Positions 8,471 through 16,048 of a stretch of 36,734 nt of DNA are shown piece after piece. The notes below the pieces were generated by a model. The model made no database searches. It saw only the letters and a list, made by a program, of their open reading frames with translations, and had not been told where the DNA came from. The stretch is from Endomicrobiia bacterium. GTDB lineage: Bacteria > Elusimicrobiota > Endomicrobiia > DTEH01. Where the stretch lies: contig JANXDG010000034.1 of NCBI GenBank assembly GCA_025059805.1, positions 1-36,734 of the forward strand. Reading direction: 5' to 3'. The position numbers and the translations under genes were made by a program. Every line of letters begins with the position of its first letter. Position 1 is the first letter of the stretch.

Positions 8471-10195
8471 ATGGATAAGGACTTAGATATTCAGACTTTA
8501 AGACATTCAACTGCTCATATTCTTGCATCTGCTGTGGTTGAACTTTATCCTGGGACTAAACTTGGGATAGGTCCTGCAATTGAAGATGGTTTCTATTACG
8601 ATTTTGACTTACCTTGTAAAATTTCAGAACAAGACCTTCCTAAGATTGAACAAAAAATGTTAGAAATAATAAAAAGTGATTACAAATTTATTCGTAGCGA
8701 ACTTCCAAAAGAAGAAGCTATCAGAATTTTTAAAGAGAAAGGTGAAATATATAAACTTGAACTATTACAGGATATACAAGAAGAGAAAGTTTCAATTTAT
8801 ACCCATAACAATTTTGTAGATTTATGTCGAGGACCACATTTAGAATCAACAGGTAAGGTTAGATACTTTAAACTTTTGTCAATCTCAGGTGCGTATTGGC
8901 GTGGTGATGAGAGAAATCCACAGCTTACACGAATATATGGTACTGCGTTTTTAACCAAACAGGAACTGGAAGATTATCTCCATAGATTAGAAGAAGCAAA
9001 GAAACGTGACCATAGGAAACTTGGTCGTGACCTTGAATTATTTGAAATTTTTGAAGATAAGTTTGGGAGTGGCCTTGTGTTTTGGTTACCTAAAGGTGCG
9101 ATTGTGCGTAAAGTTATTGAAGATTATCTTAAAGAATTCCATATAAAAAACGGCTACCAGATTGTATACACTCCACATATAGCAAAAATATCCCTGTGGG
9201 AAATTTCTGGCCATGTAAATTATTATTCTGACTATATGTTTTCACCTATGGATATTGAAGGACAGAAATATATAATAAAACCTATGAACTGTCCTGGGCA
9301 TATATTGATTTATAAATCAAAACTAAGATCGTATAGAGAACTACCTATAAGATTGTTTGAGCTTGGTAATGTTTATAGGTACGAACGTTCTGGTGTTTTA
9401 CATGGACTTATGCGTGTTCGCGGGTTTACTCAGGATGATGCACACATATTTTGTACACCAGAGAATTTAGAAGATGAAATATTATTTTTGTTAGATGCAG
9501 TAGTAAATGTGTTGAACAAATTTGGTTTTAAAGAGTATAGTATAAAACTTTCAACACGTCCTGAAAAATATATTGGTGATTTAGAACATTGGAATCTTGC
9601 AGAAGAAGCTTTGAAAGTTGCGTTGGAAAAGAAAAATTTAAGTTATGAAATAGATCCAGGCGAAGGTGTATTTTATGGACCTAAAATTGACCTTAAAATA
9701 AAAGATGCTATTGGACGGTTATGGCAATGTTCAACAATACAAGTTGATTTTAATCTACCACAACGTTTTGATGTAAAATACAGGGATAAAGATGGTCAAG
9801 ATAAGTATGTAATTATGGTACATAGAGCGTTGTTAGGTTCGCTTGAAAGATTTTTTGCAGTGTTGATAGAAAATTATGCTGGTGTATTCCCTTTATGGCT
9901 TGCTCCAATTCAAGTAAAAATTTTAACCATAAGTGACAAGTTTATAGAATACGCAACTGAAGTTACAACTATACTACGTAAACATAACTTCCGTGTAGAA
10001 TTAGACGATAGTTCCTCAACTCTACAATACAAGATACGTGAAAGTATTGTTCAAAAAATTCCTTATGTTATTATCGTAGGACAAAAAGAGCAGCAAAATA
10101 GGTCAGTTTCTTTCCGCAGATATGGAACTGAAAAAACAGAATTTATAAGTCTGGAAGGATTTATTGATATTCTTAAAGACGAAACTAAAGACTGA
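8471..10195 (+). CDS. thrS: Threonyl-tRNA synthetase lacking the N-terminal TGS domain
   Basis: It charges tRNA-Thr. The protein begins directly at the editing domain: HSTAH (His12, His16) and CRGPH (Cys119, His123) correspond to the E. coli editing residues. The class II core follows with zinc ligands Cys274 (MNCPGH), His325 (DDAHIF) and His451 (MVHRAL), motif 2 around RYERSGVLHGL, and a C-terminal anticodon-binding domain. The 574 residues compare with about 640 in E. coli; the missing ~60 are the TGS domain. The shortening is real and not a start error, because an in-frame stop (8465-8467) lies just before the ATG and tRNA-Val ends 44 bases upstream. No T-box leader can fit. Confidence 0.96.
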   Translation: MDKDLDIQTLRHSTAHILASAVVELYPGTKLGIGPAIEDGFYYDFDLPCKISEQDLPKIEQKMLEIIKSDYKFIRSELPKEEAIRIFKEKGEIYKLELLQDIQEEKVSIYTHNNFVDLCRGPHLESTGKVRYFKLLSISGAYWRGDERNPQLTRIYGTAFLTKQELEDYLHRLEEAKKRDHRKLGRDLELFEIFEDKFGSGLVFWLPKGAIVRKVIEDYLKEFHIKNGYQIVYTPHIAKISLWEISGHVNYYSDYMFSPMDIEGQKYIIKPMNCPGHILIYKSKLRSYRELPIRLFELGNVYRYERSGVLHGLMRVRGFTQDDAHIFCTPENLEDEILFLLDAVVNVLNKFGFKEYSIKLSTRPEKYIGDLEHWNLAEEALKVALEKKNLSYEIDPGEGVFYGPKIDLKIKDAIGRLWQCSTIQVDFNLPQRFDVKYRDKDGQDKYVIMVHRALLGSLERFFAVLIENYAGVFPLWLAPIQVKILTISDKFIEYATEVTTILRKHNFRVELDDSSSTLQYKIRESIVQKIPYVIIVGQKEQQNRSVSFRRYGTEKTEFISLEGFIDILKDETKD

Positions 10196-10265
10196 AGAAC
10201 AAATTAGAATTTTATAGAGTGACAGGATTAAATGAAAAATAATTACAGGAGGGAATAACAAACAT

Positions 10266-10784
10266 ATGGATTTCCGCCGATATAGAGTTAACCAGTTTAT
10301 CCGTGCAAAAGAAGTAAGAGTAGTTGACGAAAATGGGAAACAGTTAGGTATAATGCCGTTGCAGCAAGCGTTACAAAAAGCTCAACAGTTAGGTCTTGAT
10401 CTTGTAGAGATAGCACCGCAGGCAAACCCGCCAGTTTGTAAGATTATAGATTTTTCTAAATTTAAATATCAGCAAGAAAAGAAAGAAAAAGAAATACGTA
10501 GAGCACAAAGACAACATGAAATTAAAGAAATTTATTTGAAAACAACAATAGCAGACCACGATTTAGAGACAAAACTTAACCATGTAAAAGAATTTCTACA
10601 GCATTCGCATCCTACTAAAATTACTATTACGACAAAAGGTAGGTTTTCTGAACATTTTGACGAATCATCACAAAAAGTTATAGAAAAAATAAAAGCAGGT
10701 TTAACTGATTACGGTACGATCACAAATGTTAGAAAAGATGAAAACAGATTAACATTAATTGTTGAACCAAAAAAGAAAACTTAA
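10266..10784 (+). CDS. infC: Translation initiation factor IF-3
   Basis: It binds the 30S subunit, prevents premature 50S joining and checks start-codon choice. The N-terminal domain starts with YRVNQFIRAKEVRVVDENG. The linker is lysine-rich (QEKKEKEIRRAQRQ), and the C-terminal domain contains KEIYLKTTIADHD and the final LIVEPKKK. The length is normal at 172 residues. It starts with ATG, unlike the AUU/AUC/AUA starts used in many infC genes for autoregulation. The ribosome binding site AGGAGGG (10247-10253) is strong but 12 bases away, longer than usual. rpmI follows 21 bases later. Confidence 0.96.
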   Translation: MDFRRYRVNQFIRAKEVRVVDENGKQLGIMPLQQALQKAQQLGLDLVEIAPQANPPVCKIIDFSKFKYQQEKKEKEIRRAQRQHEIKEIYLKTTIADHDLETKLNHVKEFLQHSHPTKITITTKGRFSEHFDESSQKVIEKIKAGLTDYGTITNVRKDENRLTLIVEPKKKT

Positions 10785-10805
10785 AGTTGAAAGGAGAAAA
10801 AGATT

Positions 10806-11012
10806 ATGGTGAAACAAAAACTTAAATCACACAGTGGTGCTAAGAAGAGATTTAGATTTACATCTTCTGGTAAGATAAAATATAAGAAAGCAGGAGGACG
10901 ACATTTGCTTATTGGTATGACATCTGGTCGTTCTCGTAGGTTGGCTAAGTGTGATGTTTTAGATAAATCGAATGTAAAAGATGTTAAACTGAAGTTACCA
11001 TATGGCAGATAG
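10806..11012 (+). CDS. rpmI: Ribosomal protein bL35
   Basis: This is a small basic protein of the large ribosomal subunit. The signature KLKSHSGAKKRFRFTSSGKIK, the HLL segment and the SRRLAK segment match bL35. At 68 residues it is full length, with an AAAGGAG ribosome binding site before the ATG. It follows infC as in nearly all bacteria, but the usual third gene, rplT (bL20), is not there. ilvC starts 36 bases downstream, and nothing resembling bL20 exists elsewhere in the window. Confidence 0.95.
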   Translation: MVKQKLKSHSGAKKRFRFTSSGKIKYKKAGGRHLLIGMTSGRSRRLAKCDVLDKSNVKDVKLKLPYGR

Positions 11013-11048
11013 TAGTGAAAATTTTATAGTGTATAAGGAGGTGCGGTT

Positions 11049-12038
11049 ATGGTCAAGATATACTATGACAAAGATGCAGATATAAATATACTAAAAGACA
11101 AAGTTGTAGGGATAATCGGTTACGGTAGTCAAGGAAGGGGACAGAGTTTGTGTTTACGCGAGTCAGGAATAAAGGTTTTAGTATCTGAACTTGAAGGTAC
11201 ACAGAATTATAAACAAGCTAAGGAAGATGGTTTTGAAGTTTATACTGCGGAAGAAATTGCAAAACAAGCAGATGTAATTCAAATTTTAACTCAGGATCAT
11301 ATACAAGCTGAGGTTTACAAAAAGTCAATTAAGAAACACTTGAAGTCAGGAAAATCTCTTTGTTTCTCTCATGGGTTCAATATACATTTTAGACAAATAA
11401 AACCGCCAAAAAATATTGATGTTTTTATGGTAGCACCTAAAGGGCCCGGACCGCTTGTATGGGAATTATATAGACAAGGTAAAGGTATTCCTGCATTGGT
11501 AGCAGTGTATCAGGATGTAACTGGTAACGCAATGAAGTTAGCATTAGCGTATGCAAAAGCTATCGGTGCAACACGTGCAGGTGTAATTGAGACCACTTTT
11601 AAGGAAGAAACAGAGACAGACTTGTTTGGTGAACAAGCAGTACTTTGTGGTGGTGTTAGTGCACTTATCTATGCAGGATTTGATACTTTAGTAGAAGCTG
11701 GGTATCAACCCGAGATAGCTTACTTTGAAGTATTGCATGAACTGAAGCTTATAACTGACCTTATTCAACAACATGGGATCTCCGGTATGAGAAGAAGAGT
11801 TTCAAACACTGCATGTTATGGTGATTTAACCCGTGGACCAAGAGTTATTAATGAAAAAGTAAGAAAAGAGATGAAAAAGATACTTAAAGAAATACAGTCT
11901 GGAAAGTTTGCCCGTGAGTGGATTAAAGAAAATAAAACCGGGAGACAAAAATTTAATGATTTGTTAAAGAAAGGTGACGGTCATCCTATTGAAGAAGTTG
12001 GTAAGAAACTTAGAGAGATGATGCCGTGGATGAAATAA
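11049..12038 (+). CDS. ilvC: Ketol-acid reductoisomerase, class I
   Basis: It isomerises and reduces acetolactate in valine, leucine and isoleucine synthesis. The nucleotide-binding [10 protein letters not shown] (residues 24-33) and the catalytic residues in [22 protein letters not shown] and [13 protein letters not shown] identify it. The 329 residues fit the short class I form. The cofactor loop after the second strand reads SELEGTQNY. Where class I enzymes usually carry Arg and two Ser that hold the NADPH phosphate, Leu, Thr and Asn are found, together with Glu residues, so NADH use is possible. A perfect AAGGAGGT site precedes the ATG. No ilvB, ilvN or ilvD is nearby. psd begins at the base after the stop. 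Confidence 0.95.
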   Translation: MVKIYYDKDADINILKDKVVGIIGYGSQGRGQSLCLRESGIKVLVSELEGTQNYKQAKEDGFEVYTAEEIAKQADVIQILTQDHIQAEVYKKSIKKHLKSGKSLCFSHGFNIHFRQIKPPKNIDVFMVAPKGPGPLVWELYRQGKGIPALVAVYQDVTGNAMKLALAYAKAIGATRAGVIETTFKEETETDLFGEQAVLCGGVSALIYAGFDTLVEAGYQPEIAYFEVLHELKLITDLIQQHGISGMRRRVSNTACYGDLTRGPRVINEKVRKEMKKILKEIQSGKFAREWIKENKTGRQKFNDLLKKGDGHPIEEVGKKLREMMPWMK

Positions 12039-12665
12039 ATGCTAAAAGAAGGAAGAAAATTAGTATTTGTATCTGCCACTTTAACTATTTTGGTGTGGTT
12101 TTTAACTTTTAAATCTTTTGTATTTTATGTTCCAACATTATTTTTATGTTTACTTACGCTTTTGTTGTTAAACTTTTTTCGTGATCCACAACGTGAGATA
12201 AAAAAGAATAATACTGTACTTTACTCACCTGCTGACGGTAAAATTTTTGAAATCCAAGAGAGAGATAATACATATTGTATAAAAATTTTTATGTCTATAT
12301 TTGATGTACATATCCAACGAGCACCTGTAGATTGTATAGTTGAAAGAATAATATACGAAAAAGGTAAATTCTATCCCGCAGGGAAAGATAAAACAGAAAA
12401 ATTTAATGAAAGAAATACGATAATACTTAAAGATAAATATGGTGCGGAACTAAAAATAATACAATTAGCAGGAATAGCGGCTCGCCGTATCATTTGTTGG
12501 GTTAGAGAAAAAGATAACATTGTTCAGGGTAGTAAAATTGGTGCGATAATGTTAGGTTCACAGGTTAACTTTGAATTTCCTAAAAATATTTATAAACTTT
12601 TAGTTAGTAAAGGACAGAAAGTTTATGCTGGTATCAGTATTGTAGCTGTAAAAAGAGGTGAGTAA
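12039..12665 (+). CDS. psd: Phosphatidylserine decarboxylase proenzyme, short form
   Basis: It decarboxylates phosphatidylserine to phosphatidylethanolamine at the inner membrane. An N-terminal hydrophobic region (residues about 8-45) is followed by FFRDPQR and the LYSPADGKI segment (residues 61-69). FDVHIQRAPVDC carries the conserved catalytic His. The self-cleavage site is the LGSQ motif near the C-terminus (Gly173-Ser174), where Ser becomes the pyruvoyl group. The 208 residues match the short family (PSD-B type). The ATG follows the ilvC stop with no gap and no clear ribosome binding site, so reinitiation is likely. pssA lies directly downstream and makes its substrate. Confidence 0.93.
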   Translation: MLKEGRKLVFVSATLTILVWFLTFKSFVFYVPTLFLCLLTLLLLNFFRDPQREIKKNNTVLYSPADGKIFEIQERDNTYCIKIFMSIFDVHIQRAPVDCIVERIIYEKGKFYPAGKDKTEKFNERNTIILKDKYGAELKIIQLAGIAARRIICWVREKDNIVQGSKIGAIMLGSQVNFEFPKNIYKLLVSKGQKVYAGISIVAVKRGE

Positions 12666-12671
12666 AATGTA

Positions 12672-13457
12672 ATGAACAAAAGTTTATATTTATACTTATT
12701 CCCTACAATATTTACAGCAGCGAATATGTTTTGTGGTATATATTCTATAATTTTATGTATGAAAGGAAATTTTATTAAATCAGCCTGGATGATACTCTTA
12801 GGGATTATTTTTGATGGTTTAGATGGTATGGTGGCAAGAGCAAGGAAGGCTTCAAGTTTGTTAGGTGCAGAACTTGATTCGTTAGCAGATTTTATAACAT
12901 TTTGTATCGCACCAATGATTTTGGTATGGCAATTAGTAATGTATAAATACGGTTTTGCTGGTATATTAGTGTGTTTTATATTCACATTTTTTGGTGGATT
13001 ACGACTTGCAAGGTTTAACACTGCTGTTTATAATAGTGGTGAATATAAGATAGGACATTTTATAGAGGGTTTACCAACACCAGCAGCTGCAGGAATTATT
13101 GTTTCCATAGTTTTACTTCTTGGTATTTCAACTGCTGAATATAGTTTATCAAAAAGATATATAACTTTTTTGTTAACATTATTACCCTGGATGTTAAATT
13201 TATTGCCAGGATTAGTTGTTATGCTAGCATTGCTTATGGTAACCAGACTTAGATATCCAAAATTAAATTATCTCAGGTTAAACCAAAAAGTATCATTTAA
13301 AATGTTTAGTTTAATACTTGTAGCAGTACTGTTGATTTTTGCCTATCCCGAGAGTTCAATTTTTATAATTTTTTCTGCATATATTTTATGGGGTGTGGTA
13401 GAATATTTATCACGATTATATCGTATGAGGAAAAATATAAATACAAAACAATTGTGA
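12672..13457 (+). CDS. pssA: CDP-diacylglycerol-serine O-phosphatidyltransferase
   Basis: It makes phosphatidylserine from CDP-diacylglycerol and serine, and the neighbouring psd converts the product to phosphatidylethanolamine. The CDP-alcohol phosphatidyltransferase motif is complete at about residues 51-76: D-G-L-D-G-M-V-A-R, then G, then D-S-L-A-D. The rest is hydrophobic, with about seven or eight membrane helices. The 261 residues are normal for the Bacillus-type membrane enzyme. The start is the ATG six bases after the psd stop. A GAGGTGA stretch at the end of psd can serve as its ribosome binding site. An ATG at 12667 runs straight into a stop and is ignored. Confidence 0.94.
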   Translation: MNKSLYLYLFPTIFTAANMFCGIYSIILCMKGNFIKSAWMILLGIIFDGLDGMVARARKASSLLGAELDSLADFITFCIAPMILVWQLVMYKYGFAGILVCFIFTFFGGLRLARFNTAVYNSGEYKIGHFIEGLPTPAAAGIIVSIVLLLGISTAEYSLSKRYITFLLTLLPWMLNLLPGLVVMLALLMVTRLRYPKLNYLRLNQKVSFKMFSLILVAVLLIFAYPESSIFIIFSAYILWGVVEYLSRLYRMRKNINTKQL

Positions 13458-13473
13458 TTGTAGCAGATAAAAA

Positions 13474-14106
13474 ATGAACAGATTTATATTGCGGATTGAA
13501 AAAGAAATTATTTCAGTTTGCAAATATCTTGCTGAAAAAGAATATATTGTTGGTACTGATGGTAATGTTTCAGTACGTGTTGATGATACAAAAATGGTAA
13601 TTACACCAAAGGCAAAGAGTAAACTAAACTTAAAACCTGATGACCTTGTCATAATTGACTTTGAAGGTAAAAAAATAAAAGGATTTAATGAACCTTCAGG
13701 TGAGTGGCGTGTACATTCTATGATTTATCGTTTTAGGCAAGATGTAAACGCTGTAATACATACGCATCCGACATATTCTACAGTTTCCTCAGTTGCTGGT
13801 GTTAGATTTGATAAAGTAGTGTTACCAGAAATAATTGTTTCTGTTGGTAACATTGCAGTTGTAGAGTACGGCACATTATATACGGAAGATTTAGCGAAAA
13901 AAGTACAAAAATATGTACAAGATAACAACGCATTTATTTTAAAAAACCATGGTTTGGTTACCGTCGGTGAAGACATAAAAACTGCGTTATATAGAACAGA
14001 AAAAGTTGAACATCTTTCAAAAGTTATCATAATTGCAAAACTTTTAGGTAGTATTGACTATCTTACAGATTCTCAGGTAGAAGAAATATCAAAACTTGTA
14101 AAATAG
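13474..14106 (+). CDS. Class II aldolase/adducin family protein (FucA/AraD-like)
   Basis: This is a zinc-dependent sugar-phosphate aldolase or epimerase. The fold signature is clear: TDGNVSVR near residue 28, SGEWRVH with Glu77, HTHP with His96 and His98, and KNHG with His159. The spacing of these four residues is exactly that of the E. coli fuculose-1-phosphate aldolase catalytic and zinc residues (73, 92, 94, 155), so the active site looks intact. The substrate is not decidable: fuculose-phosphate, another deoxysugar phosphate, or a related dehydratase or epimerase reaction are all possible. The gene follows pssA by 16 bases and closes the left gene series. A new promoter begins 15 bases after its stop. 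Confidence 0.87.
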   Translation: MNRFILRIEKEIISVCKYLAEKEYIVGTDGNVSVRVDDTKMVITPKAKSKLNLKPDDLVIIDFEGKKIKGFNEPSGEWRVHSMIYRFRQDVNAVIHTHPTYSTVSSVAGVRFDKVVLPEIIVSVGNIAVVEYGTLYTEDLAKKVQKYVQDNNAFILKNHGLVTVGEDIKTALYRTEKVEHLSKVIIIAKLLGSIDYLTDSQVEEISKLVK

Positions 14107-14120
14107 TTTTAAGTAAATTA

Positions 14121-14149
14121 TTGACTTTTAATTGTTTTTATTGTATGAT
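14121..14149 (+). promoter_or_regulatory. Sigma-70-type promoter for the small membrane protein
   Basis: TTGACT (14121-14126) and TATGAT (14144-14149) are separated by 17 bases, a near-consensus pair. It lies just after the aldolase stop and about 67 bases before the next start codon. No terminator is seen before it, so read-through from upstream is also possible. Confidence 0.75.
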
Positions 14150-14215
14150 TTTTTTGTAGATTGTAGTTCGTAGGTAATGGTTTGAAGTTTATTTATGAAA
14201 GGAGGTTAAAATAAT

Positions 14216-14431
14216 ATGGGAGCATTAATAGGTGGAATCATAGCAGTAGCGATAGGTATCTGGTTGTGGATAGTATGGCCAGGACAAGTTATTGTTATAC
14301 AGGGTAGTATACCACTAATGCTAATTGGAGCAGGACTTTTAGCAGTTATTGCTGGTATTACTTCTATTAAAGATAGTATTGAAGCAAAAAAGCTTGAAAA
14401 AGAAGCACAGCAATCCTCAGAACAAAAATAA
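14216..14431 (+). CDS. Small two-helix membrane protein, unknown function
   Basis: A 71-residue protein with two hydrophobic helices (about residues 3-25 and 30-48) around a Pro-Gly turn, followed by a charged, probably cytoplasmic tail rich in Lys, Glu and Gln. I do not recognise a family. Gene status is supported by a very strong ribosome binding site (AAAGGAGG, with good spacing) and by its own near-consensus promoter at 14121-14149. Such short glycine-rich hairpin proteins are common in bacterial membranes, and no specific role can be stated. Confidence 0.8.
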   Translation: MGALIGGIIAVAIGIWLWIVWPGQVIVIQGSIPLMLIGAGLLAVIAGITSIKDSIEAKKLEKEAQQSSEQK

Positions 14432-14554
14432 TATTTAATTTAGCTTATAAACTTAGGCTATAGAAGAAGATTAAAGATACCTAAAACATTTTAGTCCTTT
14501 CTTTGTGTAGATGTAACAGAATTTTCTCTCCTAAAAAATTATTAATTTTATTAT

Positions 14555-15013
14555 ATGTTTTTTATATCAGATTCTCCGGTTAAAACTCATAAATTTGCTT
14601 CCTCGATTACAGAAAAATTTTTGATAGAAAACGAAACTCTAATTTTTCTGATCAACGGCGAACTAGGTGTAGGGAAGACAGAATTTGTTAAAGGTGTTGC
14701 AAGCAAACTTGGATTTTCTCATGCTGATATTACTAGTCCAACCTTTGTTATGGTCAATGAGTTAGAAAATAATAGATATAAAATGTATCACATTGATTTA
14801 TATCGTGTCGAAAAAAAATTTGCAAGAAGTATAGTGTATGATTTATTAGAAGAAACACAGTTTTCTTTAACCAATAAAAAAATAGTAGTATGTATTGAAT
14901 GGGCAAATAAACTTCTTAAAAAAAGAGAATTCAAACTTAATGTTGGCAAGGTTGTGATGGTTGATATTAAAGTCAGTAAGAATAATATTCGGACAATTAA
15001 AATAAAATTCTAA
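14555..15013 (+). CDS. tsaE: tRNA t6A biosynthesis ATPase TsaE
   Basis: This is the P-loop ATPase of the TsaB-TsaD-TsaE complex that makes N6-threonylcarbamoyladenosine at tRNA position 37. The Walker A loop GELGVGKT (residues 35-42), the TSPTFVMVNEL segment, HIDLYRVE and the IEWANKL motif are all characteristic. The length of 152 residues is normal. It is followed by tsaB 23 bases later. The partner TsaD and the enzyme TsaC/Sua5 are not in the window. No clear ribosome binding site precedes the ATG, and the 123 bases upstream show no convincing promoter, so transcription may come from 14121. Confidence 0.93.
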   Translation: MFFISDSPVKTHKFASSITEKFLIENETLIFLINGELGVGKTEFVKGVASKLGFSHADITSPTFVMVNELENNRYKMYHIDLYRVEKKFARSIVYDLLEETQFSLTNKKIVVCIEWANKLLKKREFKLNVGKVVMVDIKVSKNNIRTIKIKF

Positions 15014-15036
15014 ATATCATCAAAACAATATAACAT

Positions 15037-15714
15037 ATGACATATGATAAAATTCTAACGCTTGACACTTCTACTTCGAAACTTTCAGTTACAGTATATT
15101 CAAATAATAGATTTTATTTATTTGAACAAAATTCTATGGACCACTCAGAAAAATTGACTATTGCATTAGATACGTTATTACATGAAGCAAAGATTAAGGT
15201 TAAGGATTTAGATATCATAGGTGTAAACACTGGACCAGGAAGTTTTACAGGATTGAGAATAGGGTTATGTTTTATACGTGAATTATTAAACTTTTGTAAG
15301 ATGAAGTATGTAGTAACAACAAGTTCTTTTATGATGCTTCTATACGAATTCAAAAGAGATTACCTTGAAAGTACTAAATATTCATATAACGAAATTGTGA
15401 CACTATTCCCATCTGTGAAAAACGAATTTTACTTGTGCAAATTTATTTTGAGAAAAAATAGAATAAAGAAAATTGGTAAAGAAAATTATGTTAGAAAAGA
15501 TGTTTTAGAAAAAGCGGTGAGTAATCAAGCAAAACATAAAACTTACTATATAGCCCCTGATATTGTAGACCTTCAGGGATTAGATAAGATAAAAAGAGTA
15601 AGATTTTCTTCAGCAGCTATAGCAAAAATGATAATTGAACAAAATAGGGAGTTTTACAGACTAACGAGTGTTCATAAACTTATACCATTTTACTTAAGGC
15701 ATACGTACTACTGA
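15037..15714 (+). CDS. tsaB: tRNA t6A biosynthesis protein TsaB
   Basis: This non-catalytic ASKHA-fold partner dimerises with TsaD in t6A formation. The N-terminal LTLDTSTSKLSVTV segment and the NTGPGSFTGLRIGL signature are diagnostic. The protein ends with the family's typical PFYLR near the C-terminus. The 225 residues are normal. It stands directly after tsaE. The middle part is lysine-rich and poorly conserved, as usual for TsaB. Confidence 0.92.
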   Translation: MTYDKILTLDTSTSKLSVTVYSNNRFYLFEQNSMDHSEKLTIALDTLLHEAKIKVKDLDIIGVNTGPGSFTGLRIGLCFIRELLNFCKMKYVVTTSSFMMLLYEFKRDYLESTKYSYNEIVTLFPSVKNEFYLCKFILRKNRIKKIGKENYVRKDVLEKAVSNQAKHKTYYIAPDIVDLQGLDKIKRVRFSSAAIAKMIIEQNREFYRLTSVHKLIPFYLRHTYY

Positions 15715-15735
15715 AAAAAATTTTTTATGTAACTC

Positions 15736-15765
15736 TTGACAAGAAAAAATAAAATTTGGTAAAAT
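15736..15765 (+). promoter_or_regulatory. Sigma-70-type promoter of the HTH/radical SAM unit
   Basis: TTGACA (15736-15741) and TAAAAT (15760-15765) are separated by 18 bases. A TATAAT (15765-15770) overlaps the -10 box but would need a 23-base spacer. The first copy of a 13-bp direct repeat covers the end of the spacer and the -10 box, so this promoter may be regulated. Confidence 0.7.
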
Positions 15766-15803
15766 ATAATAAAACAAAAAACTATAAGACAAAATTTGGT
15801 AAA
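15751..15803 (+). repeat. Pair of 13-bp direct repeats, possible operator
   Basis: AAAATTTGGTAAA occurs perfectly at 15751-15763 (over the promoter -10 region) and again at 15791-15803 (two bases before the start codon of the HTH gene). The copies are 40 bp apart, close to four helical turns. The position suggests binding by a regulator, possibly the HTH protein itself. This is inference. Confidence 0.55.
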
Positions 15804-15805
15804 CA

Positions 15806-16048
15806 ATGGTAGAAGAAAAAGAATCAAAACAGTTCAAAGAAGTAATGGATGTAAAAGAGCTGTCTTTGTATTTAGGCATTGGCAAGTCAAAAATTTATCA
15901 ATTGATCCGAGAGAAAAAAATTCCTGCTTCAAAGATAGGTCGTCAATATAGATTTTCTAAAACAGTAATAGATAATTGGCTAAAAGAAAATCTTATTACG
16001 AGAGAAAATCTTCAATACTCGCTGGATAAATTACTAAAAAATAAATGA
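15806..16048 (+). CDS. Excisionase/MerR-type helix-turn-helix DNA-binding protein
   Basis: An 80-residue protein whose centre (about residues 14-60) is the helix-turn-helix of the excisionase family: MDVKELSLYLGIGKSKIYQLIREKKIPASKIGRQYRFSK. In this family the winged helix binds DNA directly. Despite the family name, no integrase, recombinase or attachment site is nearby, so a transcription factor is more likely than an excisionase. The ATG at 15806 has no Shine-Dalgarno site; the second 13-bp repeat sits immediately before it. The stop overlaps the start of the radical SAM gene (ATGA), so the two are coupled, and it may regulate its own unit. Confidence 0.88.
   Translation: MVEEKESKQFKEVMDVKELSLYLGIGKSKIYQLIREKKIPASKIGRQYRFSKTVIDNWLKENLITRENLQYSLDKLLKNK

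Noticed and set aside
10232-10258. Eight-codon open frame just before infC as a possible leader peptide
   Set aside because: It contains the infC ribosome binding site itself and has no site of its own. Nothing in its codons suggests attenuation.
12623-13021. 132-residue open frame on the - strand
   Set aside because: It lies opposite psd and pssA, has an atypical composition and no ribosome binding site; it is a shadow of pssA.
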